Origin: an uncultured Candidatus Melainabacteria bacterium
Lineage (GTDB): Bacteria; Cyanobacteriota; Vampirovibrionia; Gastranaerophilales; Gastranaerophilaceae
DNA: 64,000 nucleotides
Reading direction: 5' to 3'
Assembly (NCBI GenBank): GCA_934754775.1
Contig: CAKVIM010000003.1
Coordinates: 62,001-126,000, forward strand
Below the pieces are notes generated by a model, which was given only the letters and a program-made list of their open reading frames with translations, did no database searches and had not been told where the DNA came from. A program made the translations under genes and the position numbers. Each line of letters opens with the position of its first letter. Position 1 is the first letter of the stretch. Shown piece after piece: positions 43,739-53,255 of the stretch.

Positions 43739-44812
43739 TTAGCAAAAATCATCAAAGACCTCGCCACCAGTCCATTTTCTGCCACAAGCGATTGTATAAT
43801 ATTTATCTGCACCGTCTTTACCAAAGCATCCAGTGACTAAAGAGTGGTAATAAATGCCGTCATTAGCACTTATTTCTGTTATATGCCAAGGTTTAATATT
43901 GTTGTCACCAGTTTGTACCGTTTGCATTATTATTTTTTGTTTTTCATTGTTATATTCAAACTTTGTAATTTTAGATATAAATAATTTACTTTCGCATAAT
44001 ATTTTCCCAACTTCAAGATTTGATAGATATTTTTTAAGTGTATTTGTTTTTGTTTCAGATGGACAACAAGGAAACTTTGTAGGAATTTCCCAATTTTGAT
44101 ACGCATTTGCGGTTAAGGATTCTTTAAACGGTTTTTCACTAGAATTATTTATTAGGTCAAAATAATTTTGTTCTATTCTTGGTGATTTAAAAGCCCACTC
44201 GCCTAAACCAGCTGTCATTTTTTGACTTCCATTATGCATATTAGATATTTTCATTAATTGTTCATGCAGTTTTTGATTTTCTTCATTTCTCTGCGATTTC
44301 TTATTTAGCCACTGCTCTTGTCTTTTATGAAAATTATCCGCTTCTTCTTTTGTTGTTGGTCTCATCCACGTTGTATCTTGTTTTTCACTGGTATATTTAT
44401 GTAATTCTTTCCAATTATTTTCTTTTAATTCTTCTATTGAATATCCAGTTATGTATTGTATTTTGTTTCTTGTGTTTGGATTGTTCAAGATGTTTTCTTC
44501 TTTTGTAATCCAGCGCAAGTTTTCGGGTCTATTGTTTTGTTTATTTGTATCAATATGGTCAACAATATATTCTTTTGATAAATTTTCACCATGAAAAGCT
44601 GTCGCAACAATTCTGTGTACACCTTTATTTGCGATATATAGATATCCATGGCTACCAACTTTTCCAAATGTCCATTTGTTATCTAATAATCTAGGTTTTG
44701 CATTGTTTTTGGGATATCTTAATACTGCACCATTATCCCTAACACAATATTTTTCTCCTCGATATAAACATTCTTTTTCTTGCTCAAAATCATTTATGTC
44801 AATTTTGACCAC
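43739..44812 (-). CDS. HNH endonuclease-like protein with unknown C-terminal domain
   Basis: A 357-residue protein with a GTG start eight bases after AGGAG. Residues about 64-110 form an HNH_3-type nuclease motif: GVHRIVATAFHG, DHIDTNKQNNRPENLRWIT, as in phage and homing endonucleases. Before it is a strand-rich segment that in such proteins reads the substrate. The region 120-190 is charged and helical; 190-357 is a Cys/Trp-containing domain that is not recognised (ending TIACGRKWTGGEVFDDFC). Its codon and base use is more AT-rich than its neighbours, in keeping with recent arrival. Free-standing, not inside an intron that can be seen. Confidence 0.7.
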   Translation of the reverse strand: MVKIDINDFEQEKECLYRGEKYCVRDNGAVLRYPKNNAKPRLLDNKWTFGKVGSHGYLYIANKGVHRIVATAFHGENLSKEYIVDHIDTNKQNNRPENLRWITKEENILNNPNTRNKIQYITGYSIEELKENNWKELHKYTSEKQDTTWMRPTTKEEADNFHKRQEQWLNKKSQRNEENQKLHEQLMKISNMHNGSQKMTAGLGEWAFKSPRIEQNYFDLINNSSEKPFKESLTANAYQNWEIPTKFPCCPSETKTNTLKKYLSNLEVGKILCESKLFISKITKFEYNNEKQKIIMQTVQTGDNNIKPWHITEISANDGIYYHSLVTGCFGKDGADKYYTIACGRKWTGGEVFDDFC

Positions 44813-45130
44813 GTATCTAACTCCTTTATTCCATGATTATATCTTAAATAAGATAATCATGGTAAATATAATAGATTTTTTACATTGATTTTGAAAAACT
44901 ACACCCCAAGTAGCGGTAGGTCGTGTTCAACATTTGTAATAGAATACGACAATAAAATTTTTGCATTTGTCGTGTTGAAGGATAATTGTCCAACACGATC
45001 TATAAGTTTTTATTAAGAAACAATATAATTGCAAGCGAAAGCAAATAAACTTTTTAACTAGTAATATCAATACAATCTAAGATACACTTGCTCTTAAAGT
45101 AATTTACAATGGAATCCAGGTTTGGTAGTT
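44813..45130. other. AT-rich spacer with inverted repeats beside the HNH gene
   Basis: This 318-base gap has no plausible gene. It holds an inverted repeat CCATGATTAT/ATAATCATGG (44834-44865) directly before the HNH ribosome site and a hairpin TCGTGTTG/CAACACGA (about 44973-45000), whose left half recurs as TCGTGTTCAAC near 44930. Such repeats may be ends or regulatory sites of the HNH module. Confidence 0.45.
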
Positions 45131-46390
45131 TTACATATCACAAGGAGTTTTACCTTTCTTCAACAACTCCATAATCGGTTCCAAGTATTTTTCTTCATCT
45201 TCAAACTGATTTTTCAACGAATAATAAGCGATTTCTACCAATTCTTTGCAGATAAAATTAATCGGAGTTTTATGGATTTTTGCTCCAGTAGCAAGGCGTG
45301 CAACATTGTAACGAAGCTCGTTTATCTCATTATAAGAATATTTACACAAAAGTGTTTCAACTTCGCTCAAAGCGGACTTGTTGTACATTATACCTTTATA
45401 CAAAGCGGGAATTGAATACTCAAGCCCCCCGCCAACGCAGTCGTGATTTCTGATTTCGATAAAGTTTCTTAGGCGGACTTCCGGAAAATATAGATTAGAA
45501 TGAAGCTGCCAATCTTCGATTTTAGCTTCAAATCCCTCAAATCCCTTTTCCATAAATTGTTTGAAAGTCAATCTGCCGTTTAAATTAAGCGTTTTTCCTT
45601 CTCGCATAATAAAAATCATCGGAGTCGCAAGCAATTGGTTTACGTAATCTTTAAAGCACATTCCGTCATGAAAGCGTGTCGCAAAGCCGCAACGCTCGTT
45701 ATCGGTATTTAGCCAAGCAAGTGCTCTAAACGATTTGTAACCCGTATTAACTCCGCCCCTAATTTTTGAATTAGCGTACATCGCAGTTGCAAACGGCATC
45801 ATAAGATTCGCAACTCTGAATTTTCGCATTGCATCTTCTTCAGAAGCGTAATCCACCCCAATCTGAATTCCTGCAGTTTCTCTCATCATAACATCAGAAA
45901 GTATCCCCCAGAGATAATTTGCCATTATTGCATATCTTCTTTTAGGTAAAAGCTTAATATTCTTATATGTAGTAGTCGGGGAAACGCCTTTATTAACGAG
46001 CGTAACGCCAAATTTATCTAACACAGGTTTCAAAGAAGAGTCGATAGTATCAATCTTTTTTTTCAAATCTCTTATGAATTCTTGCGGTTCAACGCTTAAT
46101 TCTACCTGACATCCGGGTTCAAGCGTAATCGTATCGTGTGATTTTTTTAGTCCGATAATATTTGTTTCATCAAGGATATAATCCCAATTATCTACTTTTG
46201 CAAACTCTCTTAAGATTTCGCAAACCCCGAATTCTCCGGCATAAGGAGCAACTTCTCCACTGGAATTCATAAGAGGAATTCTCTCGTACTCCATACCAAT
46301 TTTTTGAGTGTTTTTGCATCCAAGAATGAATTCGTCTAATAATTGGTTGTATTCCAAATGTTCAGAAGTTTTTGTTTTACATTGATTCAC
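45131..46390 (-). CDS. gshA: glutamate-cysteine ligase (plant/alphaproteobacterial type)
   Basis: A 419-residue GCS2-type enzyme that joins glutamate to cysteine, the first step to glutathione. Landmarks: GMEYERIPL (32-40), TITLEPGCQVELS (91-103), RETAGIQIGVDY (170-181), and FPEVRLRNFIEIRNHDCVGGG (about 304-324) of the ATP/metal site. No glutathione synthetase gene is adjacent, so the product may be gamma-glutamylcysteine alone or gshB may lie elsewhere. Start has GGAGAGTATCG upstream. Confidence 0.85.
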   Translation of the reverse strand: MNQCKTKTSEHLEYNQLLDEFILGCKNTQKIGMEYERIPLMNSSGEVAPYAGEFGVCEILREFAKVDNWDYILDETNIIGLKKSHDTITLEPGCQVELSVEPQEFIRDLKKKIDTIDSSLKPVLDKFGVTLVNKGVSPTTTYKNIKLLPKRRYAIMANYLWGILSDVMMRETAGIQIGVDYASEEDAMRKFRVANLMMPFATAMYANSKIRGGVNTGYKSFRALAWLNTDNERCGFATRFHDGMCFKDYVNQLLATPMIFIMREGKTLNLNGRLTFKQFMEKGFEGFEAKIEDWQLHSNLYFPEVRLRNFIEIRNHDCVGGGLEYSIPALYKGIMYNKSALSEVETLLCKYSYNEINELRYNVARLATGAKIHKTPINFICKELVEIAYYSLKNQFEDEEKYLEPIMELLKKGKTPCDM

Positions 46391-46430
46391 GATACTCTCC
46401 TTTTTTTATTATATATGAAAGAATTTTTGA

Positions 46431-46568
46431 GGGGAATAAGGGATTAAGGTAATAGGGGAATAAGTGATTTAAAATTTACCATTTATATATTGCGTAAAAT
46501 TATCGCATTTTTATTAAAAAGATTTTTAAACCTCTTATTCCCCTATTACCTTATTGCCTTATTACCTT
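46431..46568. repeat. AATAAGG-type repeat in inverted pair
   Basis: Left arm 46431-46474 and right arm 46523-46568 are near complements, each made of units like GGTAATAGGGGAATAAG then GATTTAAAA or GGTTTAAAA, around an AT-rich core with TATATTGCG. The same motif order appears once at 32734-32780. It lies between the divergent gshA and rsmA genes. Confidence 0.65.
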
Positions 46569-46667
46569 TAAACATATTGATTTGTGATAGTTGAATTTCT
46601 TCAACAATTCTATTCTAAATTAAGATTGATATTTTAACATTTCCCTGTTTGTACTATTATAAATACC

Positions 46668-47501
46668 ATGATGGATTATTTACAAAGAGCAAAGTTCTTT
46701 AGAACAAAAAAAAGATTAGGTCAAAATTTTTTGATTAACCCTGATGTAATTGCCGACATCATTGACTTTGCACAGATTACAAAAGAAGATACTGTGTTAG
46801 AAATCGGACCTGGAGTCGGATTTGTTACAGAGCAATTGGTTAAGCATGCCAAAAAAGTTATTGCAGTAGAATTGGACGAAGAAGCAATTAAGGAACTTGA
46901 AAAATTGGAATGTGATAATTTGGAAATCATTCATAATGATATTCTAAAGACTGATATTTCTGAGCTTACGGACTCTAACGTTAAAGTTGTTGCAAATATT
47001 CCATACTATATAACTTCGCCAATTATTGCACACCTCTTGGGCGAGATTGATGATTTAGCAAATAAAAACAGAAATAAAATCACTGATATAATCTTAATGG
47101 TGCAAGAAGAAGTCGCAAGAAGAATTGTGGCGACAGAAAAAAGTCCGTCTAAGCAGTACGGGCTTCTGACAATCTTATCTCAATTCTGGGCTGATTGTGA
47201 AATAATAAGGCTTGTCGGTCGCAAATCCTTTTATCCTGCACCAAAAGTTAATTCTGCTTTAGTATCCTTAAAAGTCAGAAAAGAGCCTTTGCTTAATTTG
47301 AGCGATTATGCGTTTTTCCGCAGAGTGATAAAAGCTGCATTTTCTCAAAGAAGAAAAACGCTTAAAAATTGTCTTGTAGGTTCAGGTTTTGACAAAGTTA
47401 AAGTTAGCGAAGCAATTGTAAAAATGGGCTTAGACGAAAATATTCGTGGCGAAAAGCTCTCGATAGAAGATTTTGGCAAATTGAGCGAATTTTTAAAATA
47501 G
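46668..47501 (+). CDS. rsmA: 16S rRNA (adenine1518/1519-N6)-dimethyltransferase
   Basis: The 277-residue KsgA/RsmA methyltransferase that dimethylates two adjacent adenines at the end of 16S rRNA. Motifs: KKRLGQNFLIN (14-24), LEIGPGVGFVTEQL (about 44-57, SAM loop), ELDEEAIKEL and VVANIPYYITSPI (catalytic NIPY). C-terminal helical domain intact. There is no ribosome site; TATAAA/TATTAT boxes stand 4-7 bases before a double ATG, so a leaderless start at 46668 or 46671 is likely. Confidence 0.94.
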   Translation: MMDYLQRAKFFRTKKRLGQNFLINPDVIADIIDFAQITKEDTVLEIGPGVGFVTEQLVKHAKKVIAVELDEEAIKELEKLECDNLEIIHNDILKTDISELTDSNVKVVANIPYYITSPIIAHLLGEIDDLANKNRNKITDIILMVQEEVARRIVATEKSPSKQYGLLTILSQFWADCEIIRLVGRKSFYPAPKVNSALVSLKVRKEPLLNLSDYAFFRRVIKAAFSQRRKTLKNCLVGSGFDKVKVSEAIVKMGLDENIRGEKLSIEDFGKLSEFLK

Positions 47502-48293
47502 TTATTCTATAATAATCGGCGGTTTTTCAAAATAATACGGAAATCTGTTTTTGTAATCCTTTAGCTCTGTACAATAAGCTTCTAAATCTAAAGATATGTC
47601 TTTCTTGAGTGGGTATGTTTTTATCCCGACAGCTTTATACATTGCACGCATAAATACATTAGAAATAGCGTCACTGCCTCTTTGCCAAGGTGTTGCGTGA
47701 GCTAAAATCCATCTTATTTCTGCGATTTTAGAATTGAATTCCGGCAAACTCTCTTTCGTGATATCCTTTTTTACAAATCGTGGGAAAAGTTCGCCGCAAA
47801 GTTTAAAAACTTGGTTAAGAGAGCTATTTATTAATCGATAATCTCCATGCAAAATATCTTGATACATAGTTGGGCGTGACATCGCAATCTCTTTATTTGG
47901 AGCTTGTAGCGGCTTTTCGTAGATTTCATCAAATCTATCAGCATAGCATTTATACCTTCCGCTTTCATAGGCGGTTAAAATTTGTGACCCGTCATCACAT
48001 TTCCAGCCGTCACGTTGTGTTCTCAAAATCCCTGTTTTTGCTCGTTTTTCTAGTCCGAGTTCGTTCTGGTTTGCTTGAAAAACTCCTTTAGTAATCAGCT
48101 TAAGCACATTTTCTGCAGAAGTTTCATGTCTAATGAGGTTTGTGGCTAAATCCGCAGTCTTAACAACCTCATCTGCCCAGTTTTCGTTCTTGCCGTATCC
48201 ACGGATTCTGATAAAGAAATCTTTGCGGCTAAAGTTTAACTTTGGGGAATTGAGGTTTGCACAAAATGTCGGACTATTATTTGAAATATACAT
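47502..48293 (-). CDS. unknown protein with shared N-terminal peptide
   Basis: A 263-residue protein beginning MYISNNSPTFCANLNSPK, which matches ISNNS-x-[NT]-F of the GH77-like protein at 36292. The body is mixed alpha/beta with no recognised family; the segment RWILAHATPWQRGSDAISNVFMRAMYKAVG (about 203-232) has the form of an H-x-x-P-x-x-R-G-S motif known from some effector and toxin-like proteins, but this is a loose resemblance. No signal peptide or membrane helix. It abuts the rsmA stop with no gap and lies downstream of hisS at 42 bases. Confidence 0.55.
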   Translation of the reverse strand: MYISNNSPTFCANLNSPKLNFSRKDFFIRIRGYGKNENWADEVVKTADLATNLIRHETSAENVLKLITKGVFQANQNELGLEKRAKTGILRTQRDGWKCDDGSQILTAYESGRYKCYADRFDEIYEKPLQAPNKEIAMSRPTMYQDILHGDYRLINSSLNQVFKLCGELFPRFVKKDITKESLPEFNSKIAEIRWILAHATPWQRGSDAISNVFMRAMYKAVGIKTYPLKKDISLDLEAYCTELKDYKNRFPYYFEKPPIIIE

Positions 48294-48335
48294 ACTGTAA
48301 TAAGTTCCGAAAAAATATTTTTTGCTAGCTTAGTT

Positions 48336-49568
48336 CTAGAATTCACTTAATAAGGATTCTCTTGCAACAGTTTTTTGTTCTGATGTATCAAGATTTTTTA
48401 TGGTAACTTTGTCTGCTGCAATTTCGTCTTCGCCCAAAATTAATGCATATTTTGCAACCTTAGAAGCTTTTTCTAATTGTTTAACAAACTTTTTGTTAGT
48501 CAAATCAAATTCAGCCGTAATGCCGTTTTGGCGTAACTCTTCTGTCAATTTAACTGCTTCAAGAGTGTTGTTTGAAACTACAAAAGCGGTTGTCCTTTCG
48601 GCTTCTTTTTGTCCGATTAGGGAAGCTAACCGTTCCATCCCCATTGCAAATCCGATAGCCGGAGTGTCTTCGCCGCCGAGGTTGCGAACTAAGCTATCGT
48701 ATCTTCCGCCGCCGCAAACTGCGTTTTGAGAACCCAAATTGTTTGATTTAATCTCAAAAACTGTTCTGTTGTAGTAATCCAAACCTCTTACAAGAAGCTT
48801 ATTGATTGAATAGTTGATGTTTAATGCATCTAAATAGCCCTTTAATTCGTTGAAGTGGTTTGCACAATCATCACAAATAAAATCAGATTGTATAACTTCT
48901 TGGATTTCAGGTTTTGCGTAAATCTCTTTGCATTCTTCAACTTTGCAATCCAAAAGTCTTAGCGGATTTTTCTCGTATCTTGCTTGGCAATCAGGACAAA
49001 GTTCGCTTAAATAAGGCTTGATTACGGCTTTTAATTTTGTTTTGAAAGTTTCACGACATTCAGGGCAGCCCAGAGAGTTTAATTCAACGCTCAAATCGTT
49101 CAAACCGAGAGCTTTCAAGTAATTAACCGCCATTAAGATAACTTCTGCGTCTGCTGTTGCTTGTTTAATACCGAAAACTTCAACGCCAACTTGGTGGAAT
49201 TGTCTTTGGCGACCTGCTTGCGGACGTTCATATCTGAACATTGGGCCTTTGTACCAAAGTTTAACAGGAGCGGAAAGTCTATGCATACCGTTTTCGATAA
49301 AGGCTCTAACTACGCCTGCTGTGTTTTCCGGACGAAGCGTCAAAGAACGTTCGCTTTTTTCAAATGTGTACATTTCTTTATTAACAATATCGGTTGTATC
49401 ACCAACGCCACGTGCGAAAAGCTCTGTAGCTTCAAAGATTGGTGTTCTGATTTCTTTTGCACCGTATTCAGTAAAAATCTTTCTTGCTTCATCTTCCATG
49501 AAGTGCCAAATCGGCATTTCAGCAGGTAAAATATCTTTAGTTCCTTTTTGTACTTTTATTATTGCCAT
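48336..49568 (-). CDS. hisS: histidyl-tRNA synthetase
   Basis: A 410-residue class II synthetase. Motif 2 region MFRYERPQAGRQRQFHQVGVEVFG (about 109-132), the histidine-specific LVRGLDYYNRTVFEI (260-274), motif 3 AIGFAMGMERL and the C-terminal anticodon domain are present. Residues 164-245 hold an insertion with several CxxC-type cysteines (CPECRE, CPDCQ, CDDC), likely a zinc-binding element. Start supported by AAGGAATTTG. It runs divergent from dapF. Confidence 0.95.
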   Translation of the reverse strand: MAIIKVQKGTKDILPAEMPIWHFMEDEARKIFTEYGAKEIRTPIFEATELFARGVGDTTDIVNKEMYTFEKSERSLTLRPENTAGVVRAFIENGMHRLSAPVKLWYKGPMFRYERPQAGRQRQFHQVGVEVFGIKQATADAEVILMAVNYLKALGLNDLSVELNSLGCPECRETFKTKLKAVIKPYLSELCPDCQARYEKNPLRLLDCKVEECKEIYAKPEIQEVIQSDFICDDCANHFNELKGYLDALNINYSINKLLVRGLDYYNRTVFEIKSNNLGSQNAVCGGGRYDSLVRNLGGEDTPAIGFAMGMERLASLIGQKEAERTTAFVVSNNTLEAVKLTEELRQNGITAEFDLTNKKFVKQLEKASKVAKYALILGEDEIAADKVTIKNLDTSEQKTVARESLLSEF

Positions 49569-49638
49569 AATTCAAATTCCTTTATATAATTTAATTGTAC
49601 TATATGAAGGTATTAAGTAAATATCGATTGGAGAAAAG

Positions 49639-50484
49639 ATGGGAATTAAAGTTACAAAGATGCAAGGATGCGGAAATGATTTTGTCATAGTGGATTATGA
49701 TGAGTTCATTAAACTCAATATGAAAATTACTGACGCTGCAAAAATGCTTTGTGACAGACATTTCGGAATCGGTGCAGACGGACTTATTATACCAAATACA
49801 AGCACTGAAGATGCTGATATTGGTTGGTTTTTTTACAATTCAGACGGTTCAACCGCTCAAATGTGTGGAAATGGCATGCGGTGCTTTGCAAAATATGTTT
49901 ATGATAACAAATTGGTTGATAAAAAAATGTTTTCAGTAAAGACTTTAGCGGGAATTATTAAGCCCGAAATCCTTGATGACGGCTTCGTTAGAGTAAATAT
50001 GGCTCAACCGATTTTAGAACCTGAAAAAATACCATTTATTCCAAGCCATAATCTTAATTATAAAATTTCTGTTAAAAATATGATTTTTGAAGGCAACGCT
50101 GTTTCAATGGGAAATCCGCATTTTGTAATTTTTGTCGCCCCGGAAGATGATGTTATGGAGTTTGCAAAAGAATATGGCCCGATAATTGAAACCAGTGCAG
50201 AATTCCCAGAAAAAACAAATGTAGAGTTTGTTAAAATTAAATCATACAAGAAAATTGAACTTGCGGTCTGGGAAAGAGGCTGCGGAATTACTTTGGCATG
50301 CGGAACGGGTGCTTGTGCAAGCGTAGTTGCAGGTATCTTGAACGGATATATTGAAAACTCTGTTGAAGTTCAGCTTCCTGGGGGTGTTGTCAATGTTATT
50401 TGGAACGGTGCTCCAAATAAACCTCAAGGAGATGTTTTCTTATCCGGCCCTGCGGAATATGTTTATACAGCTGAACTTGCATAA
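49639..50484 (+). CDS. dapF: diaminopimelate epimerase
   Basis: Converts LL- to meso-diaminopimelate for lysine and peptidoglycan. The 281-residue protein has the two-thiol active site: Cys76 in MCGNGMRC and Cys221 in ACGTGAC, plus GCGNDF at the start and the conserved GNPHFV and NVEFV segments. Start after GGAGAAAAG. meso-DAP indicates a Gram-negative-type or cyanobacterial peptidoglycan stem. The following 169 bases hold no gene. Confidence 0.95.
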   Translation: MGIKVTKMQGCGNDFVIVDYDEFIKLNMKITDAAKMLCDRHFGIGADGLIIPNTSTEDADIGWFFYNSDGSTAQMCGNGMRCFAKYVYDNKLVDKKMFSVKTLAGIIKPEILDDGFVRVNMAQPILEPEKIPFIPSHNLNYKISVKNMIFEGNAVSMGNPHFVIFVAPEDDVMEFAKEYGPIIETSAEFPEKTNVEFVKIKSYKKIELAVWERGCGITLACGTGACASVVAGILNGYIENSVEVQLPGGVVNVIWNGAPNKPQGDVFLSGPAEYVYTAELA

Positions 50485-50653
50485 TAGCGAATCCGCAAAA
50501 TTGCAGGGATATAAGTTTTAATACAACGACACATAATTTAGCGATATACGCATTTATATAATCATTGTACTCAATCAAGATATACATGCAAGTGTTGGAT
50601 GTTATTTTGAAAAGTGATAATATTACGCTGTGTTTTTATGCTATGATTAGTTT

Positions 50654-51718
50654 ATGGAAATAAGAAGAAAATCAAAACAAATTGCGATAGGCAATGTTAA
50701 AATAGGTGGCGATGCCCCAATTAGTGTGCAATCAATGTGCAACACGGATACAAGAGATGTTGCAAAAACTCTCGATCAGATTAGTGAACTGGCTTCTGCC
50801 GGTTGCGAAATTGTGCGTCTTGCAGTTTTGAATAAAGATGCAGCTGCTGCAATTAAAGATATAGTCAAAAAATCACCTGTGCCATTGGTTGCAGACATTC
50901 ATTTTGACTACAGACTAGCTTTAACTTGTATCGAAAACGGAATCCACGCTCTAAGAATTAATCCGGGAAATATCGGGAAAAAAGAGCATACAATCAAGGT
51001 TGTAGAAGCTGCAAAGAGCCACGATGTGCCAATCAGAATTGGTATTAATGCCGGTTCTTTAGAAAAAGAATTTGCAGAAATGGACATTCCGCTTCACGAA
51101 AAAATGGTGAAAAGTGCTCTAAGACACATTGAAATTTTAGAAGATTTGAACTTCTACAACACAAAAGTTTCGCTAAAATCATCTGATGTTCCGACGACAA
51201 TTGAAGCTTACAGACTTATGGCAAAAAAAGTTGATTATCCGCTCCATTTGGGTGTAACAGAAGCAGGTACTTTAAAATCAGGGCTAATCAAATCTTCAAT
51301 TGGACTAGGTACACTTTTAAGCGAGGGTATTGGTGACACAATAAGAGTTTCGCTTACTGAACAGCCTGTAGAAGAAGTGCACGCAGGATTTGGTATTCTA
51401 AAAGCCCTAAATCTAAGACAAAAAGGTGTGAACTTCATTTCTTGCCCGACTTGCGGCAGAACTCAAATTGATTTAATTGGTTTAGCTAAAAAAGTTGAAG
51501 AAAAATTCAAAAATCTTGATTTGCCGATTACAATTGCAGTCATGGGCTGTCCTGTGAATGGCCCAGGTGAAGCTCGTCACGCAGATTTTGGGATTGCAGG
51601 TGCAATAAAAGAAGGATATATTTTTAAAAAAGGTGAAATTATTGCAAGGGTTCCTGAAGCCGACTTGATTAATTCATTAGAAAAGATTATAATGGAATCA
51701 TATAGTTCAGTTAAATAA
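50654..51718 (+). CDS. ispG: 4-hydroxy-3-methylbut-2-enyl-diphosphate synthase (IspG/GcpE)
   Basis: Penultimate enzyme of the MEP isoprenoid pathway. The 354-residue protein has the TIM barrel and the C-terminal [4Fe-4S] domain with Cys264, Cys267 (SCPTCGRTQ) and Cys299 plus Glu306 (GCPVNGPGE). No Shine-Dalgarno; TATGAT (50642-50647) ends six bases before the ATG, so a leaderless mRNA is likely. It is followed two bases later by a small exported protein. Confidence 0.96.
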   Translation: MEIRRKSKQIAIGNVKIGGDAPISVQSMCNTDTRDVAKTLDQISELASAGCEIVRLAVLNKDAAAAIKDIVKKSPVPLVADIHFDYRLALTCIENGIHALRINPGNIGKKEHTIKVVEAAKSHDVPIRIGINAGSLEKEFAEMDIPLHEKMVKSALRHIEILEDLNFYNTKVSLKSSDVPTTIEAYRLMAKKVDYPLHLGVTEAGTLKSGLIKSSIGLGTLLSEGIGDTIRVSLTEQPVEEVHAGFGILKALNLRQKGVNFISCPTCGRTQIDLIGLAKKVEEKFKNLDLPITIAVMGCPVNGPGEARHADFGIAGAIKEGYIFKKGEIIARVPEADLINSLEKIIMESYSSVK

Positions 51719-51720
51719 GA

Positions 51721-52044
51721 ATGGGTGTTATGAAGAGAAATTTATTATTAGTATCAGCTTTATTCGCAGTATTATGTATCAGCGTGAATGCAGAAGTCAC
51801 TCCACAACAGCTCACTGATCCTGAATACATGATTAACGGCGGTTATTCTGAAGCTGTCGCAGAGGAAGTTTTAATATCAAAAAATCGTCAAGCGGGTAAA
51901 GCTTGCGAGCCGTTGTATGAAAAAAATCAAAACAAAGCTGTAAGACTTTGGAAAACTTTCTATTCATACCTTGATCCGGCACAAGATAGCGAAGAAAGAT
52001 ATCACCACGATATTCAACAATCTCCAAGCTATCATGACCTATAA
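51721..52044 (+). CDS. small exported protein downstream of ispG
   Basis: A 107-residue protein with a signal peptide (cleavage after VNA near residue 24; a start three codons later at MKRN is equally possible and gives a more usual signal). The mature part of about 80 residues is charged, has one Cys and ends in a His-rich, acidic tail. No family is recognised. It sits two bases after the ispG stop and before a terminator, so it is co-transcribed with ispG, but a functional link is not evident. Confidence 0.6.
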   Translation: MGVMKRNLLLVSALFAVLCISVNAEVTPQQLTDPEYMINGGYSEAVAEEVLISKNRQAGKACEPLYEKNQNKAVRLWKTFYSYLDPAQDSEERYHHDIQQSPSYHDL

Positions 52045-52049
52045 TTTTT

Positions 52050-52076
52050 GAAAAGCACCTTATCGGTGCTTTTTTG
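52050..52076 (+). terminator. terminator of ispG and the small exported protein
   Basis: AAAAGCACC-TTATC-GGTGCTTTTTT hairpin. Confidence 0.88.
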
Positions 52077-52091
52077 TTATATAATAACGTT

Positions 52092-53255
52092 ATGGAAAAG
52101 TTTAGATTCTTAACATCAGGAGAAAGTCACGGTAAATGCCTAAATGCTATTATTGAAGGCGTTCCGGCAGGCTTTAGGATAAAAGCTTCTGTAATCAATG
52201 AAGATTTAGCAAGACGCCAAGTCGGTTATGGACGTGGCGGGCGTATGAAAATTGAAAATGACACCGTAGAAATTAAATCAGGCGTGCGTTTCGGAAAATC
52301 TACAGGAGCTCCGATTTGTCTTGAGATAAAAAATAAAGATTTTGAAAATTGGCAAGACGTCATGAATACAGAACATCAGGATTATCCGGCTCAAGAAACT
52401 CTGAAAAAGATTGAAGAAAAAACATTTACTACAATCCGTCCGGGGCATGCTGATTATGCAGGGTCAGTCAAATATAATTTTACGGATTTGAGAAATGTAC
52501 TTGAACGCTCAAGTGCGAGAAAGACTGCAATCGAAGTCGCAGTCGGTTCTGTTGCAAAACAAATTTTGAAAGAATTTGGAATCATGGGATTTTCGCACGT
52601 AGTGCAAATTGGGCAAGTGAAATTGGATTTTTATCCGAAAACTTACACGTTAATTAAAGAAAAAGCCGAAAAATCAGATGTAAGATGTGCAGATGATTTA
52701 ACGGCGGATAGGATGCGTAACGCTATTGATGAAGCGGCTCAAGCGGGTGATACTTTGGGCGGAAAATTTGAAGTAATTTTCGGTAACCTGCCTGTTGGGC
52801 TGGGCTCTTATGTACATTGGGACAGAGCGTTAGATGGGCGTTTAGCTCAAGCTGTAATGAGCATTCCGGCAGTCAAAGCTGTAGAAATTGGTGCAGGCGT
52901 TGATGCTGCGTCATTAAAAGGCTCGCAAATGCATGATGAGATTTTTGTGAAGAATAAAACCATATATCGTCAAACAAACAACGCCGGCGGGCTTGAAGGC
53001 GGAATGACAAATGGCGAACCGTTAGTTGTAAAAGCGACAATGAAAGCAATTCCGACTATGAGAAAAGCTTTGGCGACTGTTGACATAAAAGAAATGCAGC
53101 CTGCAACGGCTCATTTTGAGCGTTCAGATACCTGTGCAGTTCCTGCTTGTGCGGTTGTTGCGGAAGCTCGAGTGGCGATAATTCTTGTAGACGAATTGTT
53201 ATCAAAAATCGGTGGAGATAATTTTGTAGAAATGAAGGCACATTATGGGGAATAA
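52092..53255 (+). CDS. aroC: chorismate synthase
   Basis: Makes chorismate from EPSP with reduced flavin. Taking the ATG at 52092 (MEKFRFLTSGESHG) gives 387 residues, the normal size, with the family start signature; an upstream TTG in frame would precede it by six codons but lies inside the -10 box. TATAAT (52080-52085) ends six bases before this ATG and no ribosome site exists, so the mRNA should be leaderless. Active-site His residues and the RSSARKTA segment are present. It overlaps aroK by 11 bases. Confidence 0.95.
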   Translation: MEKFRFLTSGESHGKCLNAIIEGVPAGFRIKASVINEDLARRQVGYGRGGRMKIENDTVEIKSGVRFGKSTGAPICLEIKNKDFENWQDVMNTEHQDYPAQETLKKIEEKTFTTIRPGHADYAGSVKYNFTDLRNVLERSSARKTAIEVAVGSVAKQILKEFGIMGFSHVVQIGQVKLDFYPKTYTLIKEKAEKSDVRCADDLTADRMRNAIDEAAQAGDTLGGKFEVIFGNLPVGLGSYVHWDRALDGRLAQAVMSIPAVKAVEIGAGVDAASLKGSQMHDEIFVKNKTIYRQTNNAGGLEGGMTNGEPLVVKATMKAIPTMRKALATVDIKEMQPATAHFERSDTCAVPACAVVAEARVAIILVDELLSKIGGDNFVEMKAHYGE

